64,000 nucleotides of DNA, taken from positions 38,713,001-38,777,000 of the forward strand of contig NC_068560.1 of assembly GCF_022201045.2 (NCBI RefSeq), in the 5' to 3' direction. A program made the position numbers and the translations under genes. The stretch comes from Citrus sinensis. Its lineage: Eukaryota; Streptophyta; Magnoliopsida; Sapindales; Rutaceae. Numbering within the stretch: position 1 is the first letter of the stretch; each line of letters opens with the position of its first letter. This document shows positions 61,801-64,000 of this stretch, piece by piece. Under the pieces are notes generated by a model that saw nothing but the letters and a program-made list of their open reading frames with translations, made no database searches and had not been told where the DNA came from.

Positions 61801-64000
61801 ATCTTTCTAAAGTTGCTTGTGATAATGATTTGTTCTTTAAAGTTATAACCACATCTTTTAACTTACAGGTATATGTATTAATTGATCAATATAGACATCT
61901 TCTTATTAAAGCCAAAATATTTATAACTTTTCAAGTATGTTTGTACCTTCTTAGTATGAAACTTTTATATTTTTGTATTGTCATTCTTAGGATTATCCTC
62001 TTTCTTCACTTGTCTAATTGCATCGATAATTTCTTCTTTAGTTAAAGCATACCCGACTTGTCGTTCACTTGGATGATTGATGAAGACATTAATATCCATT
62101 TGATTATTAATATATGACATAATTTACCTTTATATCACTTGTATTAAGGATAATCAAACAAATACAATAATATTTATATTATACATCTGTTAAGTTATAA
62201 CCTTTTTATAAGAATAAATTTCTCCAGTTCTAATAATATGACCATATAGAGATTTTACTGTATTATTTTTAATTAAAGTGTAGGATTTTATAATTCTTTA
62301 AATTTAAAATTTTATGTATTTATAAATTTATGCCAGTTATTTTAATAGATATAATAGGAACTAATTAGAATCTCAAAATAATTTTTTCTTTTATTCCTAG
62401 TTTTTTTTTTCTTTTTTGGCCAGCGGGATTTGAGCTGCTGCTGGTCACATCCTACATCGGTCACTGTATTCTTTGAAATAAAAATGGAAGAATTAGATCA
62501 ATTGCGTGATGCATAATTATTACTAATTGGTAACTTTTTCGCATATTTCATGAATTAAAGTTCAATTGATTGAGATTAGCATCTCAGCGGTCCACAATGG
62601 GTTGACAATAGTCAACAAGTCGGTTAAGATAACGTAATTTTAAAAAGTTAAAAAATAATTTTTATATTTAATAATTTTTTACAATAATTTTTAAAGAATC
62701 ACTTTATTTTGCGGTAAATTGTGAAAAATAGGAAATTAGTAACTTTTTAAAATCTTATTTTAAAAGTTAGTTTTATACTTAATATAATTTCATATATATC
62801 CTATTATGTATTAAAAATATCCAAAATTATTCTTAATCAATTAAGAAATAAGATCATCAAATTTAAAGATATTATTATTATTATTATTACCAATTATATT
62901 GAGATAATAAAAATAATTATAAAATGATTGGTTTATTTTTTATATTGAGACAATTAAGAATTTTATTATAAAAACAATTTTTGATAAAATTACTTTAGTA
63001 ACCCTTTATTTTCTTTTAACTGCAAGTAATTTTGTTTATAAGCAATCATAAATTAAGAGGAGCCAAACCCATCATTCAAAAATGAACATGAACAAATTTT
63101 TATCAGTTATGAAAATGAATGAATATCAATAAATTAATATTTATCAATTACAAAAGCTAGGAAATATCAAGAAAACAATTCTTATATATAGAATGCCTGG
63201 ATTAGATATTTTAATTTACTAAGAAAGGCATAACAAAAAAAAAATTAAATCCAAAAGAGAGTAAAATTAAGAATTTAGTTTGTAGAATATGAGAATAGAG
63301 AGAAACTATGCACGTGAGTCGTGAGAGTAGAGAGAAACTATGCACTCATTAATAGAAAAAGAAAGGGATTATTGATATGTAATTTTTAAATTTTTATTAA
63401 TAAATTTATTTATTTTTTAAATGAGTATAGAGACGAATTTAGTGAGTTCAAATAATTATTATTTTTTAAATACAAAATTACTAAACTAACCCTAACATAG
63501 GTTTACAAGAAGCCAGTTTTTTTATGTAATTAATACATTTTAAATTTGTAAGATTGATATTTTAATTGAGTCAAAATTATTCGTTAAATGCGTGCTTGCA
63601 TGTTAATTGCCATATGTATTTCTCAAAAATGTATTTTTAGTTAGAAGTCAGTCCTGATTACTCATCTAATCCAGGCCTTTTGTACTACGCAATTTGTTTG
63701 GTTTGGTATGATTATGAATGGATGGATGATGTGAGCGCAAATTATGAAACGGCACGGCGTGTCGTCCAATTGCAGTGGTGAAATCAAATGGTCCCAATCC
63801 AAATGGGAATCATTACACAGGTCTAAATCATCCAAACCAACAAAAGCTCATTTCGTGTGCCTATGTTCACATTTTCTTCATCGCGCGTTTGTCGTCCACC
63901 ATGCATCAATCATGTGTGTGTCAAAATATCCTAATTTTATTGATATAGAACTATAAATAAACAAAACAGCTTTAAAAAGGAAAAAAAAAAAAGGAAAATG
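58861..64000. other. AT-rich, gene-poor right end
   Basis: More than 5 kb of AT-rich DNA without recognisable genes. Noted: a T/A run with GGGGTGGGGTGGGG at about 60815-60855; tcggtggcggatccacaaaa at 61251, possibly a degraded transposon end; a repeated gagaatagagagaaactatgcac (about 63290-63312, again 63325-63345). No credible transposase, tRNA or rRNA. Confidence 0.45.

Noticed and set aside
61251-62050. Transposon relic starting at ggtggcggatccac
   Set aside because: No partner end, target duplication or coding remnant found.

Overview
The window is nuclear DNA from a flowering plant, almost certainly a eudicot. It is AT-rich, its genes are split by short GT-AG introns, and it carries plant-specific families (AHL, PILS, CDKB2, FRS, bZIP60, PFP-alpha). 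I cannot name the species from sequence alone. Exon models were built by hand from splice consensus, reading-frame phase and protein-family homology; every multi-exon model given has a length divisible by three.

Layout. 1-4160: transposon-rich intergenic DNA, with a GC-rich 56-bp tandem repeat at the left edge, a foldback MITE directly abutting a Harbinger-like MITE, and a non-autonomous hAT element. 4366-5352 (+): intronless clade-A AHL gene. 5353-9700: intergenic. 9709-15616 (-): ARID plus HSP20-like protein, 13 coding exons. 17017-18420 (+): decayed DEAD-box helicase RH42/RCF1. 20723-23356 (+): PILS auxin-transport facilitator, 10 exons. 23929-25865 (-): CDKB2 mitotic kinase, 8 exons. 26756-29441 (-): FAR1-related FRS protein. 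30162-32700 (-): UGT74-like pseudogene broken by a LINE RNase H fragment and by a hAT element. 33794-38999 (-): PFP alpha subunit, 19 exons. 40876-42924 (-): bZIP60. 44481-45467: hAT relic that keeps the transposase C-terminus. 48611-49411 (-): U2AF35 splicing factor. 52872-55866 (-): BUBR1/MAD3-like checkpoint protein, 11 exons. 56048-58020: MULE with long inverted repeats just upstream of BUBR1. 58030-64000: AT-rich, almost without genes.

The segment ARID / RH42 relic / PILS / CDKB2 / PFP-alpha keeps the order I recall for Arabidopsis At1g20910-At1g20950 and its duplicate At1g76510-At1g76550. This suggests that the RH42 fragment is a gene that died in place, not a random insertion.

The strongest mechanistic signal is in bZIP60. 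Two CTG|CTG motifs flank exactly 23 nt of the spliced mRNA and sit on either side of a normal intron. This is the layout of the IRE1-spliced unfolded-protein-response switch: the unspliced message encodes a membrane-anchored 298-aa protein, and the IRE1-cut message a 259-aa protein with a basic tail. Two mitotic genes (CDKB2, BUBR1) have AACGG (MSA-type) motifs upstream of their start codons. The rest of the novelty is transposon biology: three hAT copies sharing one terminal repeat, a MULE with an intact 9-bp target duplication, several small tandem duplications inside introns, and nested insertions in a dead glycosyltransferase gene. I found no clearly undescribed biological system.
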